Shown: positions 23,172-32,459, counted from the first letter of the stretch. The stretch: DNA of 33,952 nt from JAEZDR01 sp039811185 (GCA_039811185.1 JBDHYF010000017.1:1-33952), one strand, 5' to 3'. Notes: generated by a model from the letters alone, not told the origin. Numbers and translations are program-made.

Positions 23172-23235
23172 ATCTTATTTTTTCGGGTGTTTCGCGTTAA
23201 AAATATTTCAAATTCGCAAATAGTTAATTTGCACT

Positions 23236-24627
23236 ATGAGTTTATCATTTGAGGGGCTGAATTTATCAGAACAATTTGAAAAAGTAATCGCCGCTGACGA
23301 CAAACTGCTGATACGAAATTTTCTCGACAGTCAGAACATCAGCGACGTTGCGGGTTTGATAGATGAGCATTCGGAAGATGCCGCCGCCATTATCAGCAGT
23401 ATGGCTATTCACCGCGCTGCCAGCGTGTTTAAAATTTTAGACCTTCATATTCAAAAAGACATTGTAAAGCAGCTTCCTCCGTTTAAAACAGCCGAACTCC
23501 TCAACGAGCTGCCTGCCGACGACCGCACCGACTTTTTGGAAGAGCTTCCCAATGAAGTAATTCGCGACCTCATTAAACTGCTCGACCCCGAAGAAAGGCG
23601 CATTACCCTGTCGTTGCTCGGATATCCGCCCGACAGTGTGGGCCGGCTGATGACACCCGATTATGTTTACATTTATGCACACAACACCGTTGAAGAAGTT
23701 TTTAAAATATTAAGAAAAGTTGCACGTAACAGCGAAACCATCGATGTGCTGTACGTGATTAACGAATACGGCGAACTCCTTGATGACATCCGAATTCGCG
23801 ACATCATCCTCGCTGCGCCCACAAAGCAAATTGATGAACTCATCGACCGGCGTGTCATCACCTTAAAAGTTACCGACGATCAGGAACACGCTTATCAGGT
23901 ATTTAAAATGAATAATCGTGTGGCCCTGCCCGTTGTTGACGACAATAATATCCTCCTGGGAATTGTTACCATCGACGACATTCTGTGGGTGGCAAACGAA
24001 GAGTTCAGCGAAGACATGCAAAAAATAGGGGGAACACTTGCGCTGAACGAGCCCTACCTCGACATGCCTTTGTTCCGGCTGTTTAAAAAAAGAGCCGGCT
24101 GGCTGGTGATTTTATTCTTCGGCGAAATGCTCACCGCCACGGCAATGGGCTTTTTTGAAGATGAGATAGCCAAAGCGGTGGTACTCGCACTTTTTGTTCC
24201 GCTCATTATTTCCAGCGGCGGTAACAGCGGCTCGCAAGCGTCTACATTAATTATTCAGGCAATGGCGGTGGGGCAGGTTACCATCCGCGACTGGTGGCGT
24301 GTACTCCGACGCGAAATTTTCAGCGGTCTATTATTGGGATCGCTACTTGGTTTTATCGGCTTTTTACGCATCACCGTCTGGCATGTGGTTGCACCCAATG
24401 TATATGGCGAACACTGGAAGGAAATTGGATACACCGTTGCGGTAGCGCTGAGCGGTGTTGTGCTCTGGGGCACGCTTTCCGGCTCTATGCTTCCCATTGT
24501 TTTAAAAAAACTTGGCTTCGATCCGGCCGTATCGTCAGCGCCTTTCGTTGCAACGCTCGTAGATGTTACCGGACTTGTTATCTATTTCAGCGTGGCGTAT
24601 CTGTTTCTCAGCGGCCTGTTACTTTAG
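23236..24627 (+). CDS. mgtE: Magnesium transporter MgtE
   Basis: Inner-membrane Mg2+ channel gated by cytoplasmic magnesium. 463 residues. The acidic N-domain (LLNELPADDRTDFLEELPNEVIRDLIKLL) spans about 30-135, followed by paired CBS domains at about 140-255 (VGRLMTPDYVYIYAHNTVEEVF, then LPVVDDNNILLGIVTIDDIL). The membrane part (about 285-463) holds LIISSGGNSGSQASTLIIQAMAVGQV, the pore-lining signature of the family. Full length. The nucleotidyltransferase gene starts 34 nt downstream with no terminator between. Confidence 0.97.
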   Translation: MSLSFEGLNLSEQFEKVIAADDKLLIRNFLDSQNISDVAGLIDEHSEDAAAIISSMAIHRAASVFKILDLHIQKDIVKQLPPFKTAELLNELPADDRTDFLEELPNEVIRDLIKLLDPEERRITLSLLGYPPDSVGRLMTPDYVYIYAHNTVEEVFKILRKVARNSETIDVLYVINEYGELLDDIRIRDIILAAPTKQIDELIDRRVITLKVTDDQEHAYQVFKMNNRVALPVVDDNNILLGIVTIDDILWVANEEFSEDMQKIGGTLALNEPYLDMPLFRLFKKRAGWLVILFFGEMLTATAMGFFEDEIAKAVVLALFVPLIISSGGNSGSQASTLIIQAMAVGQVTIRDWWRVLRREIFSGLLLGSLLGFIGFLRITVWHVVAPNVYGEHWKEIGYTVAVALSGVVLWGTLSGSMLPIVLKKLGFDPAVSSAPFVATLVDVTGLVIYFSVAYLFLSGLLL

Positions 24628-24661
24628 AAAACTGGCATCTTTTTTTGGCTGATTGCCGTCT

Positions 24662-25405
24662 ATGGTTCAAACCCAACAACAGAAAAAAGAAGCCCACGCA
24701 TTCTATTCGCAAGCGCTGCAACATCTTAAAGAATCCGGCACACCGTTTATGCTTGGCGGCGCTTTCGCTTTCTTCCACTATACCGGCATTTATCGCGACA
24801 CAAAAGATCTTGATATTTTCTGCAAGCCTTCAGAGTATCCCGCCATCTTAAAACACTTTGCTGAAAAAGGCTTTACAACCGAGTTATACGATGTAAGATG
24901 GCTGGCAAAAGTGCATTCTGGCGAGTATTTTATCGACATCATTTTCGATACGGTGAACAATATATGCAGGGTGGATGATTATTGGTACGAACACGCGCCG
25001 GTGGCTGAATTTATGGGCCATACCATAAAAATTATTCCGCCAGAAGAGTTGATATGGTGTAAGATTTATGTACAGAACCGCGAACGTTACGATGGCGCGG
25101 ATGTAAACCATGTACTGCTGAAACAAGGCGCCAATATTAACTGGAAACACCTGCTGCACCGCATGGATCCGCATTGGCACTTATTGTTGATGGCGGTGTT
25201 ACAGTTTCAATTTGTTTATCCTTCGGAATATCGGAGCATCATTCCGAAATGGCTGTTCGATGAGCTGATGCGGCGGGCACATGAGCAGTACGAAATACCG
25301 GCGCCGTGGGAGAAAGTTTGTCGAGGTCCCATCATCGATCAAACACAATACGCCATCGATATAAAAGAGTGGGACTATAAGGTAACAACGATAAAAACCG
25401 TGTAA
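24662..25405 (+). CDS. Nucleotidyltransferase-fold protein (AbiEii/MNT-like)
   Basis: 247 residues from the ATG at 24662. The N-terminal part has the nucleotidyltransferase motif FMLGGAFAFFHYTGIYRDTKDLDIF: Gly32-Gly33, then Asp49 and Asp51, with Asp92 or Asp96 (YFIDIIFD) as the third metal ligand. This resembles the AbiEii/AbiGii and MNT group, members of which include toxins that transfer nucleotides to tRNA or proteins. The C-terminal half (HLLHRMDPHWHLLLMAVLQFQFVYP) is unfamiliar. The stop codon shares one base with the start of the metallophosphoesterase gene (TAATG), so the two are co-translated and probably act together. No AbiEi-like antitoxin is present. Confidence 0.75.
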   Translation: MVQTQQQKKEAHAFYSQALQHLKESGTPFMLGGAFAFFHYTGIYRDTKDLDIFCKPSEYPAILKHFAEKGFTTELYDVRWLAKVHSGEYFIDIIFDTVNNICRVDDYWYEHAPVAEFMGHTIKIIPPEELIWCKIYVQNRERYDGADVNHVLLKQGANINWKHLLHRMDPHWHLLLMAVLQFQFVYPSEYRSIIPKWLFDELMRRAHEQYEIPAPWEKVCRGPIIDQTQYAIDIKEWDYKVTTIKTV

Positions 25406-26139
25406 TGAAAACAGCTACTACAAGAATTGCAGCGATCGCCGATATCCATGTAAAGGATTCTGAAAAAGGGAAATGGACGGATTGCTTCCGCGATGTATCG
25501 CAAAAAGCCGATGTGCTGATTATTGCCGGCGACCTTACCGACACGGGCGATGAAACGGAGGCGCAGGTGCTTGCCGACGATTTAAAGGCATGCACAATTC
25601 CGGTGGTGGCAGTACTCGGAAATCACGATTTTGAAAAGGGCCGCCATAAACTCATACGCCAAATATTAATCAACAACGATGTGCATGTCTTAGATGGCGA
25701 ATCCGTAATCATAAACAACGTAGGGTTTGCGGGCATTAAAGGCTTCGGCGGCGGGTTTGATAATTATATGCTGTCGATGTTTGGCGAAGGTGCAATGAAA
25801 GCATTCGTTCAGGAAGCCGTTGACGAAGCGTTGCGGTTAGACAGGGCCCTTGCACGAATTGATCAGGAACATGATCAGGTAAAGAAAATAGCTGTATTGC
25901 ATTACTCGCCCGTGAGCGATACGGTAATCGGCGAGCCGGAACCCATTTTCCCGTTTCTGGGTTGCTCGCGATTGGCAGAACCGTTGGAAAGACGCGCTGT
26001 TGCTGCGGTTTTCCATGGCCATGCTCACATGGGCACACTAGAAGGAAAAACACACAAGGGCATTCCGGTGTACAATGTTGCGAGGCAGGTGCTGCAACGA
26101 GCCGGCTATCAGCAACCTTTCTTCATTTTTGAAGTATGA
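25405..26139 (+). CDS. Calcineurin-like metallophosphoesterase
   Basis: 244 residues with all five blocks of the family: Asp13-Ile-His15 (IADIHV), Gly42-Asp43 (AGDLTDTGD), Gly-Asn-His-Asp at 72-75, His166 (LHYSP), and His204-Gly-His206-Ala-His208. Such enzymes use two metal ions to cleave phosphomono- or diesters; the substrate cannot be read from the sequence. No signal peptide, so cytoplasmic. Overlap with the nucleotidyltransferase gene suggests that one could attach and the other remove a nucleotide, but this is inference. Confidence 0.9.
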   Translation: MKTATTRIAAIADIHVKDSEKGKWTDCFRDVSQKADVLIIAGDLTDTGDETEAQVLADDLKACTIPVVAVLGNHDFEKGRHKLIRQILINNDVHVLDGESVIINNVGFAGIKGFGGGFDNYMLSMFGEGAMKAFVQEAVDEALRLDRALARIDQEHDQVKKIAVLHYSPVSDTVIGEPEPIFPFLGCSRLAEPLERRAVAAVFHGHAHMGTLEGKTHKGIPVYNVARQVLQRAGYQQPFFIFEV

Positions 26140-26147
26140 CGAGCGCA

Positions 26148-26771
26148 TCAGCGGCCGTTACGATGCCGGCGCATACAATCTGCCATTAAGGTGGCTTGCG
26201 GACTATTTAATTTTTCCAACTCATTTACTATGTTCGCGAAGTCGTGATCGCTTCTGTTTTGGCTGAGTTTGAAAGCGGCATGTGTTTCCATCATCGATAT
26301 TTCGAAGCCGACAATTCCATTCATTTGTTTTTGCACCGACTCAGGTAAGTTGTCGAGCGAAACCGGGTTCTCAGACGATGCTTCATATTTATCGGTGAGC
26401 CGTCGAACCGACTCCCATAACAGCTCACCTTCAATTATTTTTATTTTTCCTTTTACCTGTACACTCATGTAGTTCCACGTAGGTGCATTGGGATGATTGT
26501 ACCAGGATGAGGAGATGTAGCTATGAACGGGCGATAGAAAAATCACCAACACATTATCGTTCAGTAAAAAGTTTTTCCATTGATGATTTGCTTTTGAAAC
26601 GTGCCCCCACAGCAGGTTTGGCCCATCAGTCCGCCAAACAGGATAGAGCGGCACGTGGGTAGCAACAGGCCAGTCGTCGGCGCTGCTGATAATGGTAGCA
26701 AATGCGTTTTCTTCTATAAACGCTTTTATCAATTGCTGATCATGTACCTGAAAATGTTTGGGTATATACAT
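26148..26771 (-). CDS. FMN-binding split-barrel protein, PaiB-like
   Basis: 207 residues from MYIPKHFQVHDQQLIKAFIE (ATG at 26771). The opening MYIPKHF..D, the region ATHVPLYPV and WNYMSVQVKGKIKIIE match the family called FMN-binding negative transcriptional regulator after Bacillus PaiB. It has no obvious DNA-binding helix-turn-helix; flavin or heme-like ligand binding is the more likely shared property. It follows the AhpD-like gene after 4 nt on the same strand and is convergent with the metallophosphoesterase. Confidence 0.85.
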   Translation of the reverse strand: MYIPKHFQVHDQQLIKAFIEENAFATIISSADDWPVATHVPLYPVWRTDGPNLLWGHVSKANHQWKNFLLNDNVLVIFLSPVHSYISSSWYNHPNAPTWNYMSVQVKGKIKIIEGELLWESVRRLTDKYEASSENPVSLDNLPESVQKQMNGIVGFEISMMETHAAFKLSQNRSDHDFANIVNELEKLNSPQATLMADCMRRHRNGR

Positions 26772-26775
26772 GCTG

Positions 26776-27219
26776 CTAATACTCGTCCTGAACGGGCATT
26801 TTTGAACTGATGACAATTCTGTTCCAGGCGTTGATGGTTACTACGCACATTACGATTTGAGCGATTTCGGCCTGACTGAAAAACTGAAGCGCAGACTGAT
26901 ACGTATTGTTGCTGAGACCTGACTGGTGTATGAGTGTCAGTTCTTCCGTAATGGCGAGGGCTGCTTTTTCCCCGTCGGAAAAAACGCTGGTTTCGCGCCA
27001 TGCATTCAGCAAATAAATGCGCTGATGGGTTTCACCTTCCCTGACAGCTTCTTTTACGTGCATATCGATACAAAAAGCACATTTGTTTATTTGTGAGGCA
27101 CGTATTTTCATTAATGACTTTAAAGCCGGAGGAATGGAGGTGGTTGAGAGATAATCTTCGAGCGCAAGCATGGCACTGAAGGCCTTGGGTTGCAGTTGCT
27201 GAATATTGAAGCGAAGCAT
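26776..27219 (-). CDS. Carboxymuconolactone-decarboxylase/AhpD-family protein
   Basis: 147 residues. All-helical alkylhydroperoxidase-D-like domain with the redox motif CAFCIDMH (Cys47, Cys50, His54) after LKSLMKIRASQINK; the second half (GEKAALAITEELTLI and QFFSQAEIAQIVMCVVTINAWNRI) is typical. Members reduce peroxides or act as disulfide partners; the sequence resembles the AhpD-like branch rather than gamma-carboxymuconolactone decarboxylase itself. Upstream gene of a two-gene unit with the PaiB-like gene, so an oxidative or flavin-linked role for the pair is plausible. Confidence 0.9.
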   Translation of the reverse strand: MLRFNIQQLQPKAFSAMLALEDYLSTTSIPPALKSLMKIRASQINKCAFCIDMHVKEAVREGETHQRIYLLNAWRETSVFSDGEKAALAITEELTLIHQSGLSNNTYQSALQFFSQAEIAQIVMCVVTINAWNRIVISSKMPVQDEY

Positions 27220-27326
27220 TTTTTTGAGGTGAAGTTAGTATTAAAAAAAGCTCACGCAAGTGTTGAACGATGCGAGGTGTGACACAGCGGAAGCTGCATA
27301 GCGGGAAAATGCCGGTAACATAAAAA

Positions 27327-29204
27327 TTATTGAATTAAAATAACCGTACCCTGCCGTTCCTGACTACCCACCACCGGCAATACATAACCGGCTATCCAGA
27401 TATAGGTTCCGTTCACCAATTTGCCGTTTACCTTGCCGTCCCATTTCAGCCAGGGGTTCGAGGAAAAAAACACCATCTGTCCCCAGCGGTTGAACACCTT
27501 GAGCGTGTACTGCTGCATCGCTCCGATATTTCCTATAGGTCCGAATTTATCGTTGAGGCCGTCGTTGTTGGGCGTAAAGGCGGTTGGAAAATATACGTCG
27601 GAACAGTCTACTTTAACCGTTAGGGTATCGCTTGCCGTGCAGCCTGCAGCGTCGGAAACCGTAACGTAATAGGTTCCTGCAGCAGACACCGTAAAAGTGG
27701 GCATAGAAGAATTGTCTTGCCATCTATAGCTGTTGAAAACGCCGGGTGCAAGGGTGAGTGTGGCTCCCGGACAAATGGTGGTATCGTTACCGAGGTTTAC
27801 CTGAATGGCGTTGGGGCTTTCTACTTTGGCAACGGTGGTTTTTGCGCAACCGTTGGCATCGGTAATGGTAATTTGATAACTGCCCGCAGCGAGGTTAACG
27901 GCTTTATTGGTGGTGCTTACGGCGGGTTGCCATGAATACGACAAAGCGCCGGTTCCGCCGGCAGCGTCAACCTCTACAGCGCCGTTTGTGAGGTTGCATG
28001 CTGTGCCTGTTATTTTCAGATCATTAATTTGAATGGGTGGCGGATCGGGCAATTGCACGTTTGATTTTGCGGTGCAGAAATCGGTTCCGCTTATGGTAAC
28101 CGTATAATCGCCGGCCGGCAGGTTGCTGACAATATTTTGATCGGATGGCGGATTCGTGTTCCATCCGATTGTGTAGTGTACGGCAGGCGCATTTACAACA
28201 GCGCCCAGAACCGCGTCGGCGCCATTGCTGCACGACAACGGATGAATGACGTTAATGTCTACATCGGCAACATAAATGGTTTTGCTGAACGAAACGGTTG
28301 TAAAATCGGGATGCGTTAATGTGAGCTGCACCTGGTAGGTGCCGGGCCCTGAAAAATTGTGATTGGGCGCTTCGAGCGACGAGGTGTTTTGTGCGCCGGA
28401 TGTGGGATCGTTGAAGTTCCAGTTGAAGACCGAACCGCATTTGGCGTTGGGTGCTTGAAATTTCAGGTTGCGGTTAGAGTTGCAGGAAAAAACAAATGAG
28501 GCGTCGTTGGGAAGTTCTTCGCCAATAAAAATATCGTCAACCGCGAAGCCATCGTAATTGTTGCACACCGAGCCGGCGCCAAAGTAAAACCGAAAGACCA
28601 CGTTCGGTTTTCCTGCAAGCACGTCGAGCGAATGGCGGGCGGTTACCCACTTGCCTTTTCCGCCGCCGGCTCCGCCGCTACAACTGCTCGTGGGCTGTAT
28701 GTTGCCCGACCAGCCGGGACTGTTGTTAATGACCTGAATGGTAGATGTGTTGAACCAGCTGTCGTTTGGACAATTGATGTGATCGACGTAAGAACCGAGT
28801 CGGCTCCAGGTGGCGCCGTTGTTGGTAGAGTACTCGAAAGTGGCGCCATCGTATTTATTTTCTGTTTCCCAAAAAACCTGAAAGCTCAGGTAAGGCTTTG
28901 TAAGCAGTGAAAAATCGAAACAGGGGCTTTGAATCCATGACTCCTGTTTTCCGTAGCCGGCATAATTTAAGCCGCCGGTTATCCAACAGTTAAGGCCATC
29001 AGCCGCTTGGGAAATAATTTGTTTAGAAGGCTTGCCCCACGCCCAGTCGCTGTTGTTACCTCCATTAACCCAGCCTCCTTTGCCCGCTTCGAAACTTTCG
29101 GTGTAGGGTGCGGCGGCAGTAGGTGTTATGCACTGAGCCGATGCGAAAGCAGAAAACGCTAGAAGCGGCAAAAGGAGCAATAATTTCGTAAGGAGATTCA
29201 CCAC
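27327..29204 (-). CDS. Large surface protein with PKD/SprB-like repeats and CHU_C end
   Basis: 625 residues; the initiation codon is GTG, chosen because the signal peptide (NLLTKLLLLLPLLAFSAFASAQ) begins right after it. Residues about 30-230 are a MAM-like or laminin-G-like sandwich (YTESFEAGKGGWVNGG, ESWIQSPCFDFSLL). A PKD-like domain is at about 235-315 and SprB-type repeats at about 380-470 (GAVEVDAAGGTGALSYSW, GSYQITITDANGCAKT). An Ig-like repeat (GTYYVTVSDAAGC) leads into the gliding-motility-associated C-terminal domain (YFPTAFTPNNDGLNDKF ... NRWGQMVF ... NGTYIWIAGY). This is a type B T9SS cargo, probably an adhesin; no enzyme motif is seen. Confidence 0.88.
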   Translation of the reverse strand: MVNLLTKLLLLLPLLAFSAFASAQCITPTAAAPYTESFEAGKGGWVNGGNNSDWAWGKPSKQIISQAADGLNCWITGGLNYAGYGKQESWIQSPCFDFSLLTKPYLSFQVFWETENKYDGATFEYSTNNGATWSRLGSYVDHINCPNDSWFNTSTIQVINNSPGWSGNIQPTSSCSGGAGGGKGKWVTARHSLDVLAGKPNVVFRFYFGAGSVCNNYDGFAVDDIFIGEELPNDASFVFSCNSNRNLKFQAPNAKCGSVFNWNFNDPTSGAQNTSSLEAPNHNFSGPGTYQVQLTLTHPDFTTVSFSKTIYVADVDINVIHPLSCSNGADAVLGAVVNAPAVHYTIGWNTNPPSDQNIVSNLPAGDYTVTISGTDFCTAKSNVQLPDPPPIQINDLKITGTACNLTNGAVEVDAAGGTGALSYSWQPAVSTTNKAVNLAAGSYQITITDANGCAKTTVAKVESPNAIQVNLGNDTTICPGATLTLAPGVFNSYRWQDNSSMPTFTVSAAGTYYVTVSDAAGCTASDTLTVKVDCSDVYFPTAFTPNNDGLNDKFGPIGNIGAMQQYTLKVFNRWGQMVFFSSNPWLKWDGKVNGKLVNGTYIWIAGYVLPVVGSQERQGTVILIQ

Positions 29205-29218
29205 AAAAATTTAGCTTG

Positions 29219-29226
29219 CAAATGTA
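29219..29226 (-). promoter_or_regulatory. Candidate -7 box for the CHU_C gene
   Basis: The minus strand reads TACATTTG, an exact TAnnTTTG match, 14 nt before the GTG start. The implied leader is very short, supporting the position of the start codon. Confidence 0.45.
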
Positions 29227-29299
29227 ATTAATGCGGGCAGAATGCGCAGGCAAGCCAATGCCATTGTCTGGAATAAAACGAATCACTAACAATTTTGAT

Positions 29300-29773
29300 A
29301 TGAACAGCCGGATTATATCTGCGATAGAAAAACAATTTAAAGCCTATAAAGCCGTTGCCGATGAAGCGCTTCTGCAATTGGAAGAGGAGGGGCTTCTGTG
29401 CAATTTTGATGGTACCGGCAACAGCATAGGCGTATTGGTGAAACACATCAGCGGTAATATGAAGAGTCGTTTCAGCGACTTTCTTACTACCGATGGCGAA
29501 AAGATCTGGCGCGATAAGCCTGGTGAATTTGTAAACGAGATACCATCGAAAGCGGCGGTGCTTAGGGTATGGGAAGAAGCATGGCATGCGTTGTTTTCGA
29601 CGCTCGAACTGCTGACTGATGCAGACCTTGAGAAGCATGTTTTTTTGAAGGGGAAGGAAATTACCGTAGCCAACGCCATTTTGCGGCAGCTAACGCATTA
29701 CAGTTATCATATAGGGCAAATTGTATATGCAGCGAAGCTGATAAAAAAGAGCGAGTGGAAGCCGGTTACGTGA
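29300..29773 (+). CDS. DinB/DUF1572-family protein
   Basis: 157 residues from the ATG at 29300. Four-helix bundle of the DinB superfamily with the expected metal-binding histidines: His49 (LVKHISGN), His133 and His137 (LTHYSYHIGQI). Many members of this superfamily bind a divalent metal and some are thiol transferases using bacillithiol; the function of the DUF1572 branch is unknown. Stands alone, divergent from the CHU_C gene. Confidence 0.85.
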   Translation: MNSRIISAIEKQFKAYKAVADEALLQLEEEGLLCNFDGTGNSIGVLVKHISGNMKSRFSDFLTTDGEKIWRDKPGEFVNEIPSKAAVLRVWEEAWHALFSTLELLTDADLEKHVFLKGKEITVANAILRQLTHYSYHIGQIVYAAKLIKKSEWKPVT

Positions 29774-29795
29774 GGGACTGAGGATTTTAAATTGA

Positions 29796-29822
29796 TGATT
29801 TACGATTTTGTGATTTACGATT
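29796..29822. repeat. Direct repeat TGATTTACGATT (two copies)
   Basis: Copies at 29796-29807 and 29811-29822, separated by TTG, in the spacer between the DinB-like gene and the res gene. It lies at the edge of the AT-richer restriction block. Slippage or a short dispersed repeat are both possible. Confidence 0.55.
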
Positions 29823-29846
29823 GAATTTATTGTTGAGTGACGATGA

Positions 29847-32456
29847 TTAAATGTTTTTTATGATGTTTAAAAAGTCTTCCAGTCTATATGCTCCTTCAAC
29901 AGTCCGTCTTTCGTAAACCATGAAGTAGCGATAATTATTTCCTGCTTTACTTACCCAAAGTTGACCAAGTCTTATTTTTTGTTCAGCGTCTAAATGGTCG
30001 CCTTTGGTTTCCAATAAAATTGTTTTGCCGCTCTTTGTCTGAATGATGAAGTCGGGATAATGATTTACAAAGCCGTTTATTCTAAATCCTTTCCGTTCTA
30101 AGTTCCTTGTCCAGAAAGCAATGTTTGTCATGTTGCCAATTTCATTGATTACACGTTCTTCAAAACCGTTCATGCTTCCTTCTTTCTCGTAAAGCGATTT
30201 GGTAATGTCTTTAGCTATTTCGCCCGGTGAAATGCTTTTTGGTAGCGTGAACGATGGTTTGATTAATATTTTGTCGGTGTCTAAAAAGTCTTTGAACTTT
30301 TTCTCGGCAAACTGTTCAGAAAGGGCAATTATCTTGAACTTGATTTTGTCTTTGTATGTGTATTCGTTGGCTGCCAAGTCGCTGAATTGCTCGTCTTTGA
30401 AATCTTCTAAAATTCGGTTGATGTATTTTTCAATTTCCTTGTCAGGAATTGGGAACATATTTCCGATTAAATCCATCAGTCGTTTAGTAAAATTCTTTAC
30501 CCGACTGTCTTTGCGTGAAGGATCGAGAATATAAGTCATTACACTTGCTTTCACGTCTCCGTCAAGTCTTACAAATGTTGGCGTATGTTCCTTTTTAGTT
30601 TCGTCCAGGTCAACTTTGTAGAGCTCGGCAGTAATGCTGTCAAACGCAATGTTGGTGTCGGCTTTGCTCAATGCAAAACCTTCTAAAAGGTTTTCTTTTT
30701 CTAATGGTAATTCTTCTTCTTTCTTGCCAAACAAGTCGTTGGCAGGAACTCTTAAATAAAATTGCGGCAAATTGATTTGCTCGGCCTGTTGTCTAAATAC
30801 CTCTTTGATATTGTATGTTTTCACCAGTTGTTGTAGTTCGTTTGGAATGGGTGTTTCCATTTCGGTCGCGCTCAAGCGGGATTCAAAGGCTTCATTTTGT
30901 TCAATGGCGGTTTTTTCTATTTCAGAAACGGTTGCGTTTGGCAACTCAGTTTCTGATGGTGCAGAAATTCGGGTTGTGTAAATGTCTGAGGTAATATCTT
31001 CTGTTGATGTTTCGGTGGTTGGGAAAACTGTAAGCTGTTGTAAAGGGTCTTGTTTTTTGGCTTCTTCCAACATGGCGGGGTCACCCAATTTATAATCCTT
31101 GTCACTGAAACCCGCTTTGTTCAAACCTTTTACAATGTTGTCTAATGTGTCGAGGAATTTAGATGAAGCCGTTAAAACATAACTCAAATTGAGCAATGGA
31201 AAATTGTGTTTCATCACATATGGCTGGCGTAAAACCCTGCCTAAAATCTGTTCAACATCGACTGCCGAACTTTTGTCTGCCAAAGATGCCAAGATGTATG
31301 CAAACGGACAGTCCCAACCTTCTTTCAGTGCGTTTATGGTTATGATGTAGCGGACTTCACAGTCTTTGCTCATCAAGTCAATGCCTTTTATTTCGTTGAT
31401 GTTTGCCGTTTTGATTTTGATTTGTTCGGCAGGAATTTTCAACTCAATGAGTTTTTCTTTCAATTTCTGAACGTTTGATTTTTCTTCTTCTGCATTCAAA
31501 AAGTCTTTGCCGTTTTTCGGCTGTGCCTGAAACAACACAATGGGACGAATGTATTTTCCGCCTTTCTTTTCTTCTTCAATGGCTTGTAACTCCAAGCGTT
31601 TTTGCAGTTGCAAAGCCGAATTGATGACTTCTGTTTTGTCCTGATGATTGTAAACAATAACCGGCAGTTTTACCATGTTTTCCTTTTTCAACTCCAGGGC
31701 ATCTATAAAACTAATAATGTTGCTGTTCTTTCTCGGAGTGGCTGTAAGGTCAAGTATAAAACAAGGATTAAATTCTTTGAGCATATCTACACTTAAATCC
31801 GTTTCGGCATTGTGGCTTTCGTCCACCACTATGATTGGATTTAAGTATTGCATCACTTTCATCAACGAAATCTCTTCGTCCTTGCCGAGCAATGCTTCAA
31901 ATGATTGCAATGAGCCGTTTTGTTCAAATACTTTTCTCCCTTCTTTGTTTGCGGTGCGAATGCTGTCGAAACTCAATACAAAAATGTTCAACTGCTCTTT
32001 TATCGAAATGGCGTTAAATCCGCTTCCCTGCAATAGTTCTGCTTTGTCAAATACTTCTACTCTGTTGCCGAAATGAGAATTGATTTTTTGGCGATAAGGG
32101 TGGTTGGTGTCTTTAAGGTTTTTAATGGTTTGGTCTAAAATGGTAATGGACGGGACCAACCAAACTACTGCTTTGGGTTTGCCGTATGCAAAGGCATCAA
32201 AAATGGTTTTAATGGCATTGCAGGCAATAAAAGTTTTACCGCCTGCCGTTGGCACCTTTACGCAGATGTGCGGCACACGGGGAACATTATTTTTGTAGGG
32301 TTCAATGGCTGTGCCTGAAAACGGAAAAAAAGGCGTTCTCGGGTGCTTTGCCCAAAAATTATAAAAAGCGTCATTCAGGTCTTTGGTTTCCTGTATGTTT
32401 TCCAAAAACAGAGCAAGGTCATTAATCACTTGTTGTTGATAGGGTTTTAATTCCAT
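29847..32456 (-). CDS. res: Type III restriction enzyme, Res (helicase-nuclease) subunit
   Basis: 869 residues; ATP-dependent DNA translocase and endonuclease of a type III restriction-modification complex, acting only with Mod. Superfamily 2 helicase motifs: Walker A PTAGGKT (69-75), Walker B/DExH as DESH (212-215), motif III TAT (238-240), and motif VI ILGRVLRQP. The C-terminal PD-(D/E)XK nuclease site is present: Pro801-Asp802 (YPDFII) then Glu816-Thr-Lys818 (LLETKGD). Slightly shorter than EcoP15I Res (about 970). The order mod-rhuM-res and 3-nt gaps imply one operon. The gene is visibly AT-richer than the flanking genes, suggesting acquisition by transfer. All catalytic motifs look intact. 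Confidence 0.93.
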   Translation of the reverse strand: MELKPYQQQVINDLALFLENIQETKDLNDAFYNFWAKHPRTPFFPFSGTAIEPYKNNVPRVPHICVKVPTAGGKTFIACNAIKTIFDAFAYGKPKAVVWLVPSITILDQTIKNLKDTNHPYRQKINSHFGNRVEVFDKAELLQGSGFNAISIKEQLNIFVLSFDSIRTANKEGRKVFEQNGSLQSFEALLGKDEEISLMKVMQYLNPIIVVDESHNAETDLSVDMLKEFNPCFILDLTATPRKNSNIISFIDALELKKENMVKLPVIVYNHQDKTEVINSALQLQKRLELQAIEEEKKGGKYIRPIVLFQAQPKNGKDFLNAEEEKSNVQKLKEKLIELKIPAEQIKIKTANINEIKGIDLMSKDCEVRYIITINALKEGWDCPFAYILASLADKSSAVDVEQILGRVLRQPYVMKHNFPLLNLSYVLTASSKFLDTLDNIVKGLNKAGFSDKDYKLGDPAMLEEAKKQDPLQQLTVFPTTETSTEDITSDIYTTRISAPSETELPNATVSEIEKTAIEQNEAFESRLSATEMETPIPNELQQLVKTYNIKEVFRQQAEQINLPQFYLRVPANDLFGKKEEELPLEKENLLEGFALSKADTNIAFDSITAELYKVDLDETKKEHTPTFVRLDGDVKASVMTYILDPSRKDSRVKNFTKRLMDLIGNMFPIPDKEIEKYINRILEDFKDEQFSDLAANEYTYKDKIKFKIIALSEQFAEKKFKDFLDTDKILIKPSFTLPKSISPGEIAKDITKSLYEKEGSMNGFEERVINEIGNMTNIAFWTRNLERKGFRINGFVNHYPDFIIQTKSGKTILLETKGDHLDAEQKIRLGQLWVSKAGNNYRYFMVYERRTVEGAYRLEDFLNIIKNI

Positions 32457-32459
32457 CTC

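Noticed and set aside
24294..24851. 185-residue plus-strand frame across the mgtE end and the nucleotidyltransferase start
   Set aside because: It overlaps two well-supported genes in another frame and is rich in Cys, Arg and Trp as expected of a shadow frame.
24662..26139. AbiE-type toxin-antitoxin system
   Set aside because: The nucleotidyltransferase resembles AbiEii, but no AbiEi-like antitoxin is next to it; the partner is a metallophosphoesterase.
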